Notes: generated by a model from the sequence alone, not told the origin. Shown: positions 15,332 to 23,819, numbered from the stretch's first letter. The stretch is 40,113 nucleotides of DNA from Bacteroidia bacterium (GCA_016788065.1 JAEUTI010000079.1:1-40113); one strand, 5' to 3'. Numbers and translations are program-made.

Positions 15332-16675
15332 TCATTTCCCAAATGGCCAGTAATAAGTTCGTATAGAATAGGTCCGCTTAATATAAATCATACTCATCAG
15401 ATTCCAACAAGCTAAAAACAACATGCCTGCAATAGCAGAGCCCATTAATCCCATAGTAGGAATTAAAAAGAAGCAGGCGATAATATTAATAGCTGCACTA
15501 ATAAGCACAATATTTCGAAAGACATGTTGCTTGCCCGTCATATTCAAAAAATGTCCAACAGATCCTGCAAACACATTAAACATTTGTCCAATCATGGTTA
15601 CTACCAGCGCCTGAGTTCCAATTAAAAAATCGGGACCAAATAATCCCATGAGCCACTCTCTGAAAACAATGATACCCGTGAAAATAGGTACTGAAGAAAA
15701 GAAAATCACCTTGGCCGTGTGTGATGTATAAACTGCCAGTCCCTGCATATCATTCTTAGCATACAACTGTGCAAATCGCGGTGCGGAAATACTGTTAATC
15801 GACATGAGTGCCAGTGATGAAAAAGTTGCAATCTTCAGTATCACCGAAAAAACTCCTACATCCGATTCGGTTGAGAATATTCCAAGCATAATGGTATTTA
15901 TCCATCCCGAAAGTAAAACAAGGCTACTCGACAATAACATTGGCAAACTACTGCGTACCATCTCTGATTTTCGATATTCATCAGATGCAACTTGCGTATT
16001 TGATTTAATTTTCCGGAATATCATAGCACTGCTGCTGATTGCCAGAAATGTCAGACTCAATGCAAATGCAATATTCGGCATCCATTCATGTGTGGTGAAT
16101 AAGGTTCCTATTCCAAGAATAACTGAACCATACAAAAAGTAACCTACATTCTGACTGTAAGCATACTCTTTGTTCATGCGGAAGCCACGGTAACATTCCG
16201 AATTGACAAATCTTAATGTCATAGGTAAAACCGCAAATGAAATAACTTTGAAATAAGGTTCCAGCAAAGGTTTTTTAAAAATGACATTCGCGAGAATTCC
16301 GGATGAGAAGAAAAGAATAACAGATAAAAGAATTCCAAATGGAATAATTACCTGCAACGTTTTTAAATAAACTTCCAAAACTCTATCCCAGCGGCCACTC
16401 TGATAGTCCTGCGCAAAATGCCTGACAATAGCAGTATCCATTCCTAACCGACCTGCAACCGTAAACATCATTAGCACTGTTACCGAAAGCGTGTGTGCAC
16501 CTAAAACTTCAGAACCATAAAATCGGGAGATTAAAAATATAAAAGCGTACCCGGCAATCATGCCACCAATACGAATGATAAAAGTTCCTGCACTGCCTTT
16601 CACTACTTCGCGAAAACCGGCATCACCAATATCTTTCTGAAATGCAGCCTTCGACTTTTTTAGTAATGATTTCAT
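15332..16675 (-). CDS. Polysaccharide flippase, Wzx-type
   Basis: About 447 residues with 12-14 membrane segments in the MATE/MOP arrangement. The N-terminus is VKGSAGTFIIRIGGMIAGYA and the first helix ends in FLISRFYGSEVLGAHTLS, a typical Wzx pattern. Later come SLPMLLSSSLVLLSGWINTI and SINSISAPRFAQLY. It should move the undecaprenyl-linked (here probably sulfated) repeat unit across the inner membrane. The frame opens at TTG 16702, but the ATG at 16675 is the more likely start. It follows cysQ after a short gap that holds a strong hairpin (16711-16737), and its stop is 1 bp from the next ATG. Confidence 0.88.
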   Translation of the reverse strand: MKSLLKKSKAAFQKDIGDAGFREVVKGSAGTFIIRIGGMIAGYAFIFLISRFYGSEVLGAHTLSVTVLMMFTVAGRLGMDTAIVRHFAQDYQSGRWDRVLEVYLKTLQVIIPFGILLSVILFFSSGILANVIFKKPLLEPYFKVISFAVLPMTLRFVNSECYRGFRMNKEYAYSQNVGYFLYGSVILGIGTLFTTHEWMPNIAFALSLTFLAISSSAMIFRKIKSNTQVASDEYRKSEMVRSSLPMLLSSSLVLLSGWINTIMLGIFSTESDVGVFSVILKIATFSSLALMSINSISAPRFAQLYAKNDMQGLAVYTSHTAKVIFFSSVPIFTGIIVFREWLMGLFGPDFLIGTQALVVTMIGQMFNVFAGSVGHFLNMTGKQHVFRNIVLISAAINIIACFFLIPTMGLMGSAIAGMLFLACWNLMSMIYIKRTYSIRTYYWPFGK

Positions 16676-16710
16676 TCTGGAAAATAATACCTGAACTTGC
16701 AATTACCTCA

Positions 16711-16737
16711 GCTATTAATCCGGAACTCCGGATTAGC
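16711..16737 (-). other. Hairpin between cysQ and the flippase gene
   Basis: A perfect 9-bp inverted repeat TAATCCGGA-AC-TCCGGATTA (16716-16735), with an outer GC pair after a 3-nt bulge, beginning 7 nt after the cysQ stop. No T-run follows on the minus strand, so it is not a canonical terminator. It could act as an mRNA stability or processing element separating the cys half from the glycan half of the operon. Confidence 0.5.
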
Positions 16738-16743
16738 AGAACA

Positions 16744-17565
16744 TTAATTCCGGGAGACTATGAAATGTGGATTCAACAAGTTGAGCTTATTGTAAACAAC
16801 CTCAGTCCCTGTTCCTGCATCAATCATAGTGCATCCTGCATTCAATGCTATTGCCTGCCCTGCTGCAGTATCCCATTCCATGGTAGGAGCCAGGCGCGGG
16901 TATATATCTGCTGAACCTTCGGCAACCAGGCATATTTTCAAACTGCTTCCTTTCGAAACAAATTCAATGACCTTGTGCTTTTCTTTCAATTCAGCAATTA
17001 ATGTTTCTGTTTCGGGTGATAAATGGGAGCGACTTGCAACAACTGTAAAAGGTCGGGCATCGCCGGTTTGAGGCAAAGTAACTGCTGCATTCTTCAATGC
17101 ATTGCTGATAGTGTCTGCATCTTTAAAAGCACTCAACACTTTTGCGGCTTGATCAACTTTATAACTTCCTGAACCTGTACTTCCATACCAAAGCGTATCG
17201 GGAACAGGAGCATAAATTACACCTGCAATAGCAGCACCATTTTCAATCAGTGCAATGTTGACAGTGAATTCGCCATTTCGCTTTATAAATTCTTTTGTTC
17301 CATCCAATGGATCTACCATCCAAAATAATGGCCAGTCTTTGCGTTCTTCATAAGGAATGTTCTTCCCTTCTTCACTCAAAACAGGAATTGCGGTTTCTTT
17401 CAAATGCGCCATAATCGACAAATGTGATTGCCGGTCGGCGATGGTCAACGGACTTTTGTCATCTTTAATTTCAACCTCATGAGGTCCGTCGTAAACATTC
17501 ATGATTGCATGTCCCGCTTCTAAGGAAGCCAGAATTGCCTGATAAAGAAGTGTGTCTTTATTCAT
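16744..17565 (-). CDS. cysQ: 3'(2'),5'-bisphosphate nucleotidase CysQ
   Basis: A 273-residue inositol-monophosphatase-superfamily enzyme that hydrolyses PAP (and PAPS) to AMP (APS) plus phosphate. Metal ligands are in SEEG (64-67), the signature FWMVDPLDGTKEF (81-93, D85 and D88) and the second signature MEWDTAAGQAIALNAG. PAP is the product of every sulfotransferase reaction and inhibits those enzymes, so its place between the PAPS-synthesis genes and the sulfotransferases is functionally sensible. The stop of cysN's frame and the start of cysQ are separated by only 10 bp. Confidence 0.95.
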   Translation of the reverse strand: MNKDTLLYQAILASLEAGHAIMNVYDGPHEVEIKDDKSPLTIADRQSHLSIMAHLKETAIPVLSEEGKNIPYEERKDWPLFWMVDPLDGTKEFIKRNGEFTVNIALIENGAAIAGVIYAPVPDTLWYGSTGSGSYKVDQAAKVLSAFKDADTISNALKNAAVTLPQTGDARPFTVVASRSHLSPETETLIAELKEKHKVIEFVSKGSSLKICLVAEGSADIYPRLAPTMEWDTAAGQAIALNAGCTMIDAGTGTEVVYNKLNLLNPHFIVSRN

Positions 17566-17575
17566 GAATATAAAA

Positions 17576-18865
17576 TCAAATAATCATTCCGGCGCCTACC
17601 GTTTCATTTGTAGCTTCATCAATTAGAATTATACTTCCCGTGATTCGGTTCTTACGGTAGCTATCGAAAAATAATGGTAACGTAGTACGAATCTGAATAC
17701 GGGCAATATCATTCATCCCGATATTCTTGTCGTTTTCCAATCGGTGCAAACTGTTAATGTCAACTTTATATCTGATTTCCTTAATGATGCAACGAGCGTC
17801 TTTGCTGGTATGTTTTACTGCATACTTGCCATTAGCCATCATTGGCCTCTCGCTCATCCAGCAAATCATCATATCGATATCCTGCGAAATAGTTGGGTTA
17901 TTATTCTCACGAACAATCATGTCGCCACGCGAAATATCAACATCAGTATCCAAAGTCATTGTAACCGACATTGGAGAAAATGCTTCGTCAATTGTATCGG
18001 TAACATTTAATGCGTGAAGAGGTAAAATTGATTTTATGCGTGAAGTAAATCCTGATGGTAAAATTTTAACCGTATCGCCTGGTTTAAAAACACCACTTGC
18101 AATACGACCTGCATACCCTCTGAAATCGTGGAATTCAGTCGCCTGTGGGCGGATGACATACTGCACCGGAAAACGACAATCGATATGATTCTCATCGCTG
18201 CTGATGTGAATATTTTCAAGCAGGTACATGAGTGTTGATCCCTGGTACCATGGCATGTTCTCCGATTTATCAACTACATTATCACCTTTTAATGCACTGA
18301 TTGGAATGAAATGAACATCCTTTACATCCAAACGTGATGATAATTTTTTATATTCTGAAACAGTCCTGTCAAATACTTCCTGACTGTAATCAACAAGATC
18401 CATTTTATTGATGCAGACAATTATGTGTGGAATCTGTAGCAACGAAGCAATGAATGAATGTCGGTTTGTTTGCTCCAGAATTCCTTTACGCGCATCTACA
18501 AGTATCAAAGCAAGATTTGCCGTTGATGCTCCGGTAACCATGTTACGCGTGTACTGAATATGACCTGGAGTATCGGCAATAATAAATTTTCTTTTGGGAG
18601 TAGCAAAGTAACGGTATGCAACATCAATGGTAATTCCCTGTTCACGTTCAGCCTTTAAACCATCCGTTAACAAAGCAAGATCCACATGCTCAAATCCTTT
18701 GAGTTTACTGGTACGCTCTACTGCTTCCAGCTGATCTTCAAAAATAGATTTGCTATCATACAGCAATCGACCAATTAATGTACTTTTCCCATCATCAACA
18801 CTACCTGCAGTGGTAAACCGCAGTAATTCCATATTGTGATAATTATCCAAATCGCGGATATCCAT
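17576..18865 (-). CDS. cysN: Sulfate adenylyltransferase subunit 1 (GTPase) CysN
   Basis: A 429-residue EF-Tu-like GTPase that drives ATP sulfurylase. The P-loop is GSVDDGKST (21-29), switch 2 is DTPGH (98-102), the guanine motif is NKMD (153-156) and G5-like is ISALKGD. Two beta-barrel domains follow. The length equals a stand-alone CysN, with no fused APS-kinase domain (CysC is separate here). With CysD it makes APS from sulfate and ATP, powered by GTP hydrolysis. It is 42 bp from cysD and transcribed with it. Confidence 0.96.
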   Translation of the reverse strand: MDIRDLDNYHNMELLRFTTAGSVDDGKSTLIGRLLYDSKSIFEDQLEAVERTSKLKGFEHVDLALLTDGLKAEREQGITIDVAYRYFATPKRKFIIADTPGHIQYTRNMVTGASTANLALILVDARKGILEQTNRHSFIASLLQIPHIIVCINKMDLVDYSQEVFDRTVSEYKKLSSRLDVKDVHFIPISALKGDNVVDKSENMPWYQGSTLMYLLENIHISSDENHIDCRFPVQYVIRPQATEFHDFRGYAGRIASGVFKPGDTVKILPSGFTSRIKSILPLHALNVTDTIDEAFSPMSVTMTLDTDVDISRGDMIVRENNNPTISQDIDMMICWMSERPMMANGKYAVKHTSKDARCIIKEIRYKVDINSLHRLENDKNIGMNDIARIQIRTTLPLFFDSYRKNRITGSIILIDEATNETVGAGMII

Positions 18866-18907
18866 ATCTTCTACTGTTTTATGCCAGTTGTTAAACTATT
18901 TCTGTAA

Positions 18908-19813
18908 TTAAAAATAACCTTGTTTCTTGCGATCTTCCATTGCTGTCTCTGAGCGCTTGTCATCAGTACGTGTACCACGTTCTGTTGTACGGGAAGCTGC
19001 AATTTCATGAATGATATCACTAAGTGTAGATGCTGGTGATAATACCGCACCTGTACAGGTCATGTCACCCACAGTACGATAACGAACATGCATACGCTCA
19101 ATTTTTTCTTCCGGACGCAAACTTAAATGTTCGGAAGCCGACAATATCTGACCATCACGTTGTACACAATCGCGATCGTGTGCAAAATAAATAGAAGGAA
19201 GTTCCAGTCCTTCCATGGCGATGTATTGCCAAACATCCATCTCTGTCCAGTTACTCAATGGGAAAACACGGAAGTGTTCTCCTATATTTTTCTTGCCATT
19301 CATCAGGTTCCAGAGTTCCGGACGCTGGTTCTTTGGATCCCACTGACCGAATTCATCACGGTGTGAAAAGAAACGCTCTTTTGCACGTGCCTTTTCTTCA
19401 TCACGACGGGCACCACCCAGACAGGCATCGAATTTATTTTCTTCAATGGTATCGAGCAAGGTTACAGTCTGTAACATATTTCGAGAGGCATTAATTCCTT
19501 TCTCTTCCACTGCACGACCTTTATCGATACTATCCTGAACAGATCCAACCAATAAGGTCGCACCAATTTCAGAAACTAACTTATCGCGGAAAGTTATAGT
19601 CTCCGGAAAATTATGTCCTGTATCGATGTGCACCAATGGAAATGGGATTCTTGCAGGGAAAAACGCTTTGCGTGCAAGATGAACCATTACGATGGAATCT
19701 TTACCTCCTGAAAATAAAAGTGCAGGGCGCTCGAATTGCGCTGCTGTTTCACGTATCACGTAGATAGCCTCCGACTCAAGAATACGGAGATGATTTAAAT
19801 TGTATAATATCAT
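18908..19813 (-). CDS. cysD: Sulfate adenylyltransferase subunit 2 CysD
   Basis: A 301-residue PP-loop ATP pyrophosphatase-family enzyme and the catalytic subunit of ATP sulfurylase. The PP-loop is LFSGGKDSIVM (33-43), with VHIDTGHNFPETI and the later GGARRDEEKARAKER, FRVFPLSNWTEMDVW, all highly conserved in CysD. It forms APS with CysN. The ATG overlaps the stop of cysC (ATGA). The full length matches the family (about 300). Confidence 0.97.
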   Translation of the reverse strand: MILYNLNHLRILESEAIYVIRETAAQFERPALLFSGGKDSIVMVHLARKAFFPARIPFPLVHIDTGHNFPETITFRDKLVSEIGATLLVGSVQDSIDKGRAVEEKGINASRNMLQTVTLLDTIEENKFDACLGGARRDEEKARAKERFFSHRDEFGQWDPKNQRPELWNLMNGKKNIGEHFRVFPLSNWTEMDVWQYIAMEGLELPSIYFAHDRDCVQRDGQILSASEHLSLRPEEKIERMHVRYRTVGDMTCTGAVLSPASTLSDIIHEIAASRTTERGTRTDDKRSETAMEDRKKQGYF

Positions 19814-20415
19814 GATTGCTTGATAATCTTTTTCAAAATATAATTAGTCACCTGCTCTACAGACTGGTGAAGTGGTATCGTTCCGGTAGCAATTGTGAGC
19901 TCCGGATTTTCAGGCGCCTCAAACGGTGAACTGATTCCGGTAAAGTCTGCAATCTCTCCCGCACGTGCTTTCTTGTATAATCCTTTTACATCACGCTGCT
20001 CACAAATCTCAAGAGGACAATCTACAAAAACCTCTATAAACTCTTCACTGCCTACTAATGAGCGAACCCGGTCACGATCAGATTTAAATGGTGAAATGAA
20101 AGCTGTCAATACAACTACACCGGCATCAATAAACAATTTAGCTACCTCTCCTATTCTCCGAATGTTCTCCGTACGTCCTTCAGCCGAAAAATCAACGTTG
20201 TTGTTCAACCCATGGCGAATGTTATCGCCATCTAAAACATAGGTTCTGATTCCTTGCTTGAACAACTCCTGCTCAACCGCATTGGCCAAAGTGCTTTTGC
20301 CCGATCCGGAAAGTCCTGTAAACCAGACAATAACAGACCCATGACCATTTAATTCGCGACGGTCGTTCTTACTTATGCGGTAGTCTTGAGGTACTATATT
20401 GGTGGGTATTGCCAT
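19810..20415 (-). CDS. cysC: Adenylylsulfate kinase CysC
   Basis: A ~201-residue APS kinase that phosphorylates APS to PAPS. The P-loop is WFTGLSGSGKSTLANA, then VLDGDNIRHGLN, NIRRIGEVAKLFIDAG and FISPFKSDRDRVR, DVKGLYKKAR, all classical CysC motifs. The frame opens at TTG 20427, but the ATG at 20415 is preferred because the promoter box at 20439-20446 would put the transcript start around 20432. It is the first gene of the sulfation operon. The order cysC-cysD-cysN-cysQ without any reductase (cysH, cysI, cysJ) points to PAPS being made for transfer reactions. Confidence 0.96.
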   Translation of the reverse strand: MAIPTNIVPQDYRISKNDRRELNGHGSVIVWFTGLSGSGKSTLANAVEQELFKQGIRTYVLDGDNIRHGLNNNVDFSAEGRTENIRRIGEVAKLFIDAGVVVLTAFISPFKSDRDRVRSLVGSEEFIEVFVDCPLEICEQRDVKGLYKKARAGEIADFTGISSPFEAPENPELTIATGTIPLHQSVEQVTNYILKKIIKQS

Positions 20416-20438
20416 GGGATTTCCCAAAAATCAGGGTG

Positions 20439-20446
20439 CAAAGGTA
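20439..20446 (-). promoter_or_regulatory. -7 box of the sulfation operon
   Basis: TACCTTTG on the minus strand, a full match to TAnnTTTG, with transcription expected to begin near 20432. A TTTG lies 14 nt further upstream (20461-20464), closer than the usual ~19. It is the only recognisable promoter for the ten genes down to 9733. Confidence 0.45.
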
Positions 20447-20587
20447 ATCTTTTTAGCCATCAAATCCTACTGAAAACATAGATATTGAAACTGGTAACGG
20501 ATCTCATATCAATCTGATTATTAATCCATTATATACCTATTGAGTAATTCAGCTTAAGCAAACTGACTTGCGTTTTGATAATTATGG

Positions 20588-20595
20588 TAACTTTG
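20588..20595 (+). promoter_or_regulatory. -7 box of the TPR-protein gene
   Basis: TAACTTTG, a match to TAnnTTTG, with CTTG 17 nt upstream (20567-20570). It lies about 60 nt before the ATG at 20655. Confidence 0.4.
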
Positions 20596-20654
20596 AGGAA
20601 TGGCAGATTTTTGCCTGATTTATGGATCAAATTAACTAAAACCTATTAGAACAA

Positions 20655-21353
20655 ATGAAAAGGCAAATCACACAGTTTCTTCTTTTACTGATTTTAATTG
20701 GAAGTAATTTCACTGTTTCAGCCCAACAAGCTGCAAGTGAAGGAAGCATGATTACAGTCCCTGTTTTTGGTGGTGATGAGCTTACCTTACAGAAATTTCT
20801 TACCGATCAGCTTAAAGACAAAAACATCGGGAACGTAACAGGAAAAAGTACTGTTTTCCGAATGAGATTGATGGTTTCAAAAACGAATGAAATCAAAAAT
20901 TTGAAAGTCCTTGATTCATTGCCGAATAGCTCACAAAACAAAAACATAAACGATGCCATCATCAGAAGTAATATATATTGGAAAAGCGGATTCTTGAAAA
21001 CAACTGCTATTGACATGAATATCATTCTTACGATTAAATTTCAATCTGGCAGCAACATCATTTCTGCAGCTTCATTCGATGTAGAACGCGATAATCTGCT
21101 TGCAAATAATTTCTATAACGAAGGAGCTGCTCTGGCTCAAAACAGTAAATTTGAAGAAGCACTAAAATACCTCAATGAAGCTGTTTTAATCATGCCTGGA
21201 GATATCGACGCACTCTATAACAGAGGCATCTGCCATCTGAAAACAAACAATATTCCTGCTGCCTGCAGCGACTGGAAAAAAGTTGCTCAAATGGGATCGG
21301 AGGATGCGAATAGTTTTATTTTGAAGTATTGTACGGAAGGGATGAAGAATTAA
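20655..21353 (+). CDS. Exported TPR protein of unknown role
   Basis: A 232-residue protein with a signal peptide (MKRQITQFLLLLILIGSNFT, cleavage near SAQQ). Residues 30-125 form a beta-rich domain with FRMRLMVSKTNEIKNLKVLDS and a conserved-looking DAIIRSNIYWKSG, reminiscent of TonB-C-like domains of Bacteroidota. The C-terminal ~90 residues contain about two TPR repeats (NFYNEGAALAQNSKFEEALK, ALYNRGICHLKTNNIPAACS, DWKKVAQMGS). It is probably a periplasmic interaction protein. Its stop codon is immediately followed by the dispersed GAATTAAGGATTAAGG repeat. Function not recognised. Confidence 0.75.
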   Translation: MKRQITQFLLLLILIGSNFTVSAQQAASEGSMITVPVFGGDELTLQKFLTDQLKDKNIGNVTGKSTVFRMRLMVSKTNEIKNLKVLDSLPNSSQNKNINDAIIRSNIYWKSGFLKTTAIDMNIILTIKFQSGSNIISAASFDVERDNLLANNFYNEGAALAQNSKFEEALKYLNEAVLIMPGDIDALYNRGICHLKTNNIPAACSDWKKVAQMGSEDANSFILKYCTEGMKN

Positions 21354-21471
21354 GAATTAAGGATTAAGGATTAATGTGTTTCTGAGCAGTCCCCGCATCA
21401 AAGCTAAAGCTTCTTGCTGGGACCTGGGTTCAGTGCATGAATAATAGGTTACTGCTCAATAGAAAATTTCG
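21348..21471. repeat. Dispersed repeats after the TPR gene
   Basis: A GAATTAAGGATTAAGGATTA run (as at 890-915 and 2533-2567) overlaps the gene's stop. It is followed by a second copy (21391-21471) of the hairpin repeat at 2586-2670: CCCCGCATCAAAGCTAAAGC, then TTCTTGC-GGGACC, then TCAATAGAAAATTTCGT. A GATAGATGATAAATGAT motif follows at 21478, as near 127 and 172. Confidence 0.65.
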
Positions 21472-21568
21472 TTAGGATGATAGATGATAAATGATAATTG
21501 GACTTCAATGCAAAAAAATTCAGAGATCAATTTTAAAATATTATTATTCGATTTTCAGAGCGAAAAGT

Positions 21569-22048
21569 TTACAAGTAATGTAATTCAAATATTTTCAATT
21601 TCTTTAATACATCTTCAACAATTGCCATTTCTTGCATTCTCAGAATGTTGAAAAACCACCATTGAGTAATTATTCCACCAATAATAATTCCAAATACAGC
21701 TAAGAAAGGAAATTGCAAATAAAATGAAAATCCGAAAAATACCAGAAAAATAAATGAAACAAAATAATGTTCTTCTCTGATATCGGTTGTAACAAGCAAA
21801 GTTGAACCTGAGTCCGGATTATCCATGACTGTAAACTCAACACTTATTGGATCAGTAAATGACGGATTACCCTCCATTATCAATACGCCTACCGAAACCA
21901 TTGCTGAAATCCTGAATTGATTACTATGTATTCTGGTTATTTGAACACCCTTGCAATATGAAATCGCATCCAAAAAATCCTGCACACCACCTGCGAACGA
22001 ATACTGTTTATTTAACTGAGTATGCCGGTAGGGATTTTTAATTTTCAT
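21569..22048 (-). CDS. Small membrane protein, unknown
   Basis: About 159 residues. The soluble N-terminal ~95 residues look beta-rich (ITRIHSNQFRISAMVSVGVL, EFTVMDNPDSGSTLLVTT). They are followed by two closely spaced membrane segments (FVSFIFLVFFGFSFYLQF and LAVFGIIIGGIITQWWFF) and a short charged helical tail (MAIVEDVLKKLKIFEL). The layout, a cytosolic domain before a helical hairpin, recurs in uncharacterised Bacteroidota proteins. The frame extends to a TTG at 22066; the ATG at 22048 is preferred. It stands alone with no operon partner. Confidence 0.65.
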   Translation of the reverse strand: MKIKNPYRHTQLNKQYSFAGGVQDFLDAISYCKGVQITRIHSNQFRISAMVSVGVLIMEGNPSFTDPISVEFTVMDNPDSGSTLLVTTDIREEHYFVSFIFLVFFGFSFYLQFPFLAVFGIIIGGIITQWWFFNILRMQEMAIVEDVLKKLKIFELHYL

Positions 22049-22362
22049 CAACTCAAAAATACTCAAATGAAATTCTAAATCCTAATATCAATAAGCTCTT
22101 TTTTTAATAGCCAATCAACAGAAAACCGAATTTAACCTAACATTTTCGCAGGCAATTTGTAACTTGTACAAAATAAAACTTAAAGAATGAAAGATGTACA
22201 TTAATCATAGTTTACACAATCATTAAAAATGACTTTTCAGAAGAAAATTCAAAAAGTAGCGAGAAGCATATTCTAATCATAATTTAGCCAAGTTTCATTA
22301 CAAAAAAGAGGTATTCTCATTCCTATGAGAATACCTCTTTTTAACTTTCAAACTCTTTTATA
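22049..22362. other. Intergenic stretch with one terminator
   Basis: About 310 AT-rich bases. The only feature recognised is the strong hairpin at 22303-22342. Confidence 0.6.
22303..22342 (-). terminator. Rho-independent terminator, likely bidirectional
   Basis: A perfect 18-bp stem: AAAAAGAGGTATTCTCAT at 22303-22320 pairs with ATGAGAATACCTCTTTTT at 22325-22342 around a TCCT loop. On the minus strand it ends in a T-run 21 bp beyond the stop of the T9SS protein gene. Confidence 0.85.
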
Positions 22363-23151
22363 TTAATTACTATCCGATAGCAGCGTAATTCGTTTTGTAA
22401 CAACCGATTGATCGTTTTGAATACGCACAAAGTAAAATCCCTGACGTTGTCCTGATAAATCAATCGCAAATTGATTAGATTTAACTTTTCTGATTCGTGC
22501 CTGAATTTTATTTCCTAACAAATCATAAACACTCACTGATGTTTTTGTGCTGAATGATTGACGGGTTGAAACTGTAACATTACCAGTGGTGGGTGTAGGA
22601 TAGATAGAAATGTTATCGGCAGTTAGATTTTCAGGAACACCGATCACCGCATTGGAATAAATTTTCACATCATCAAATGCCAGATTACCTCCGGCAGCAG
22701 CTTTGCGATACAAAAATTTCACATAAAAGGTTCCCGAAGGTAAAGGTACTGTACGGGTTGTTCCGGTGGTTGGGAGGTTATCGAGATAAGTTGACATATT
22801 CCATACTACACTGTCTTCACTAGTCCAGATTTGTAATTCGTTTAGTGGCGAAAATGGAGCACCATTTCCTCTTATAAAAAAAGAAACAGAATCCATATTT
22901 GGATATCCCGGGGTAGCTACATAATCGCTGTCGTTACCAAATTTATACGATGGGGAAGATACTCCATAGTTAAGTGTGGATGTATAAAAGGAATTGGAAG
23001 TATTCCAGGAAAGATACCAGCCTGCCGGCATGGTAGCAATAGTTCCGGCATAATTATCGAATCCGGTTGAGATGGCAATTGCCTGAGAAAATGCGTTATT
23101 CAGATTTAAAGTCAGGAGTAATGCAGCAAGAGTAAGTTTTATTTTCATCAC
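22363..23151 (-). CDS. T9SS-exported protein with jelly-roll-like domain
   Basis: A 262-residue secreted protein. The signal peptide is about residues 1-22 (MKIKLTLAALLLTLNLNNAFS, ATG pair at the start). The body begins TGFDNYAGTIATMPAGWYLS and ends with GGNLAFDDVKIYS, the pattern of the choice-of-anchor/concanavalin-like domains often attached to T9SS proteins. The C-terminal ~85 residues are a type A sorting domain: ISIYPTPTTGNVTVS, then SVSVYDLLGNKIQ, then GQRQGFYFVRIQNDQSVVTK and RITLL. It is single-gene and terminated by the strong hairpin at 22303. Likely surface-bound or released; ligand unknown. Confidence 0.83.
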   Translation of the reverse strand: MMKIKLTLAALLLTLNLNNAFSQAIAISTGFDNYAGTIATMPAGWYLSWNTSNSFYTSTLNYGVSSPSYKFGNDSDYVATPGYPNMDSVSFFIRGNGAPFSPLNELQIWTSEDSVVWNMSTYLDNLPTTGTTRTVPLPSGTFYVKFLYRKAAAGGNLAFDDVKIYSNAVIGVPENLTADNISIYPTPTTGNVTVSTRQSFSTKTSVSVYDLLGNKIQARIRKVKSNQFAIDLSGQRQGFYFVRIQNDQSVVTKRITLLSDSN

Positions 23152-23232
23152 TAATAATTTATGGCTACGAATGTAAATGTAGTAAATGTGTTAATGATGA
23201 AGAAAAGGCAAAAATCCTGCCAGAGCAGTAGT

Positions 23233-23799
23233 TTACTCTTGCGTATTGAATCGATTCATGGTAAAAGCAGGGCCAATCGCAATAAAGGAACGAACGGCTT
23301 CGGCTGCCAGTTCAATTTTTTTGTTGATCATTTCCTGTTGTTCGTTCGGCCACTTACTTAGCACATAATCAGCTTGTTGGCCTTTGAGAAAATCGTTCCC
23401 AACACCAAAGCGTAATCGGGCATAATTGGTGGTATTCAGCACTTCATTAATACTCTTCAGGCCGTTATGACCTCCATCGCTACCTTTCAGTCGAATGCGG
23501 ATGGTTCCGGGCGGCAGAGCGATATCATCGGTTAGTACGAGGACATTTTCCAACGAAATGTGCTCCTGTTGCATCCAGTAATTGACCGCTTTGCCGCTAA
23601 GATTCATATAAGTGTTAGGCTTCAGAAAAACAGCCTGTTTGCCACGCACTTTAAAATTGGCAACATCGCCATAGCGTTGTGACGAAAAAAAAGCTTCGGC
23701 ATTCTTTACCAGGAGGTCAAGAATGTCGAAGCCGATATTGTGTCTTGTATTTGCGTATTCAGAACCGGGATTCCCGAGTCCAACCACCAGAAATTTCAA
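23233..23799 (-). CDS. pth: Peptidyl-tRNA hydrolase
   Basis: A 188-residue enzyme that frees tRNA from prematurely released peptidyl-tRNA. It begins KFLVVGLGNPGSEYANTRHN with the conserved Asn10 and catalytic His20, has FLKPNTYMNLSG and the Asp-containing VLVLTDDIALPPG, then GSDGGHNGLKSI, all invariant Pth motifs. The start codon is TTG: the conserved first strand begins at once, so no later start is possible, and no upstream ATG is in frame. It is the third gene of a prs-rplY-pth unit, 20 bp after rplY. This gene order is common because L25 and Pth are both translation factors. Confidence 0.96.
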   Translation of the reverse strand: MKFLVVGLGNPGSEYANTRHNIGFDILDLLVKNAEAFFSSQRYGDVANFKVRGKQAVFLKPNTYMNLSGKAVNYWMQQEHISLENVLVLTDDIALPPGTIRIRLKGSDGGHNGLKSINEVLNTTNYARLRFGVGNDFLKGQQADYVLSKWPNEQQEMINKKIELAAEAVRSFIAIGPAFTMNRFNTQE

Positions 23800-23819
23800 A
23801 ATTCAGTGGGATTAAGCAA

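Noticed and set aside
15804..16142. 112-codon plus-strand frame, and similar long antisense frames at 19895-20242, 23964-24344, 27286-27747 and 29023-29490
   Set aside because: They are antisense or alternate-frame shadows of the flippase, cysC, rplY, glyS and anti-sigma genes, which have strong motif support.
17576..20415. Assimilatory sulfate-reduction operon
   Set aside because: No PAPS or APS reductase, sulfite reductase or siroheme genes are present, whereas sulfotransferases and glycan genes follow directly.
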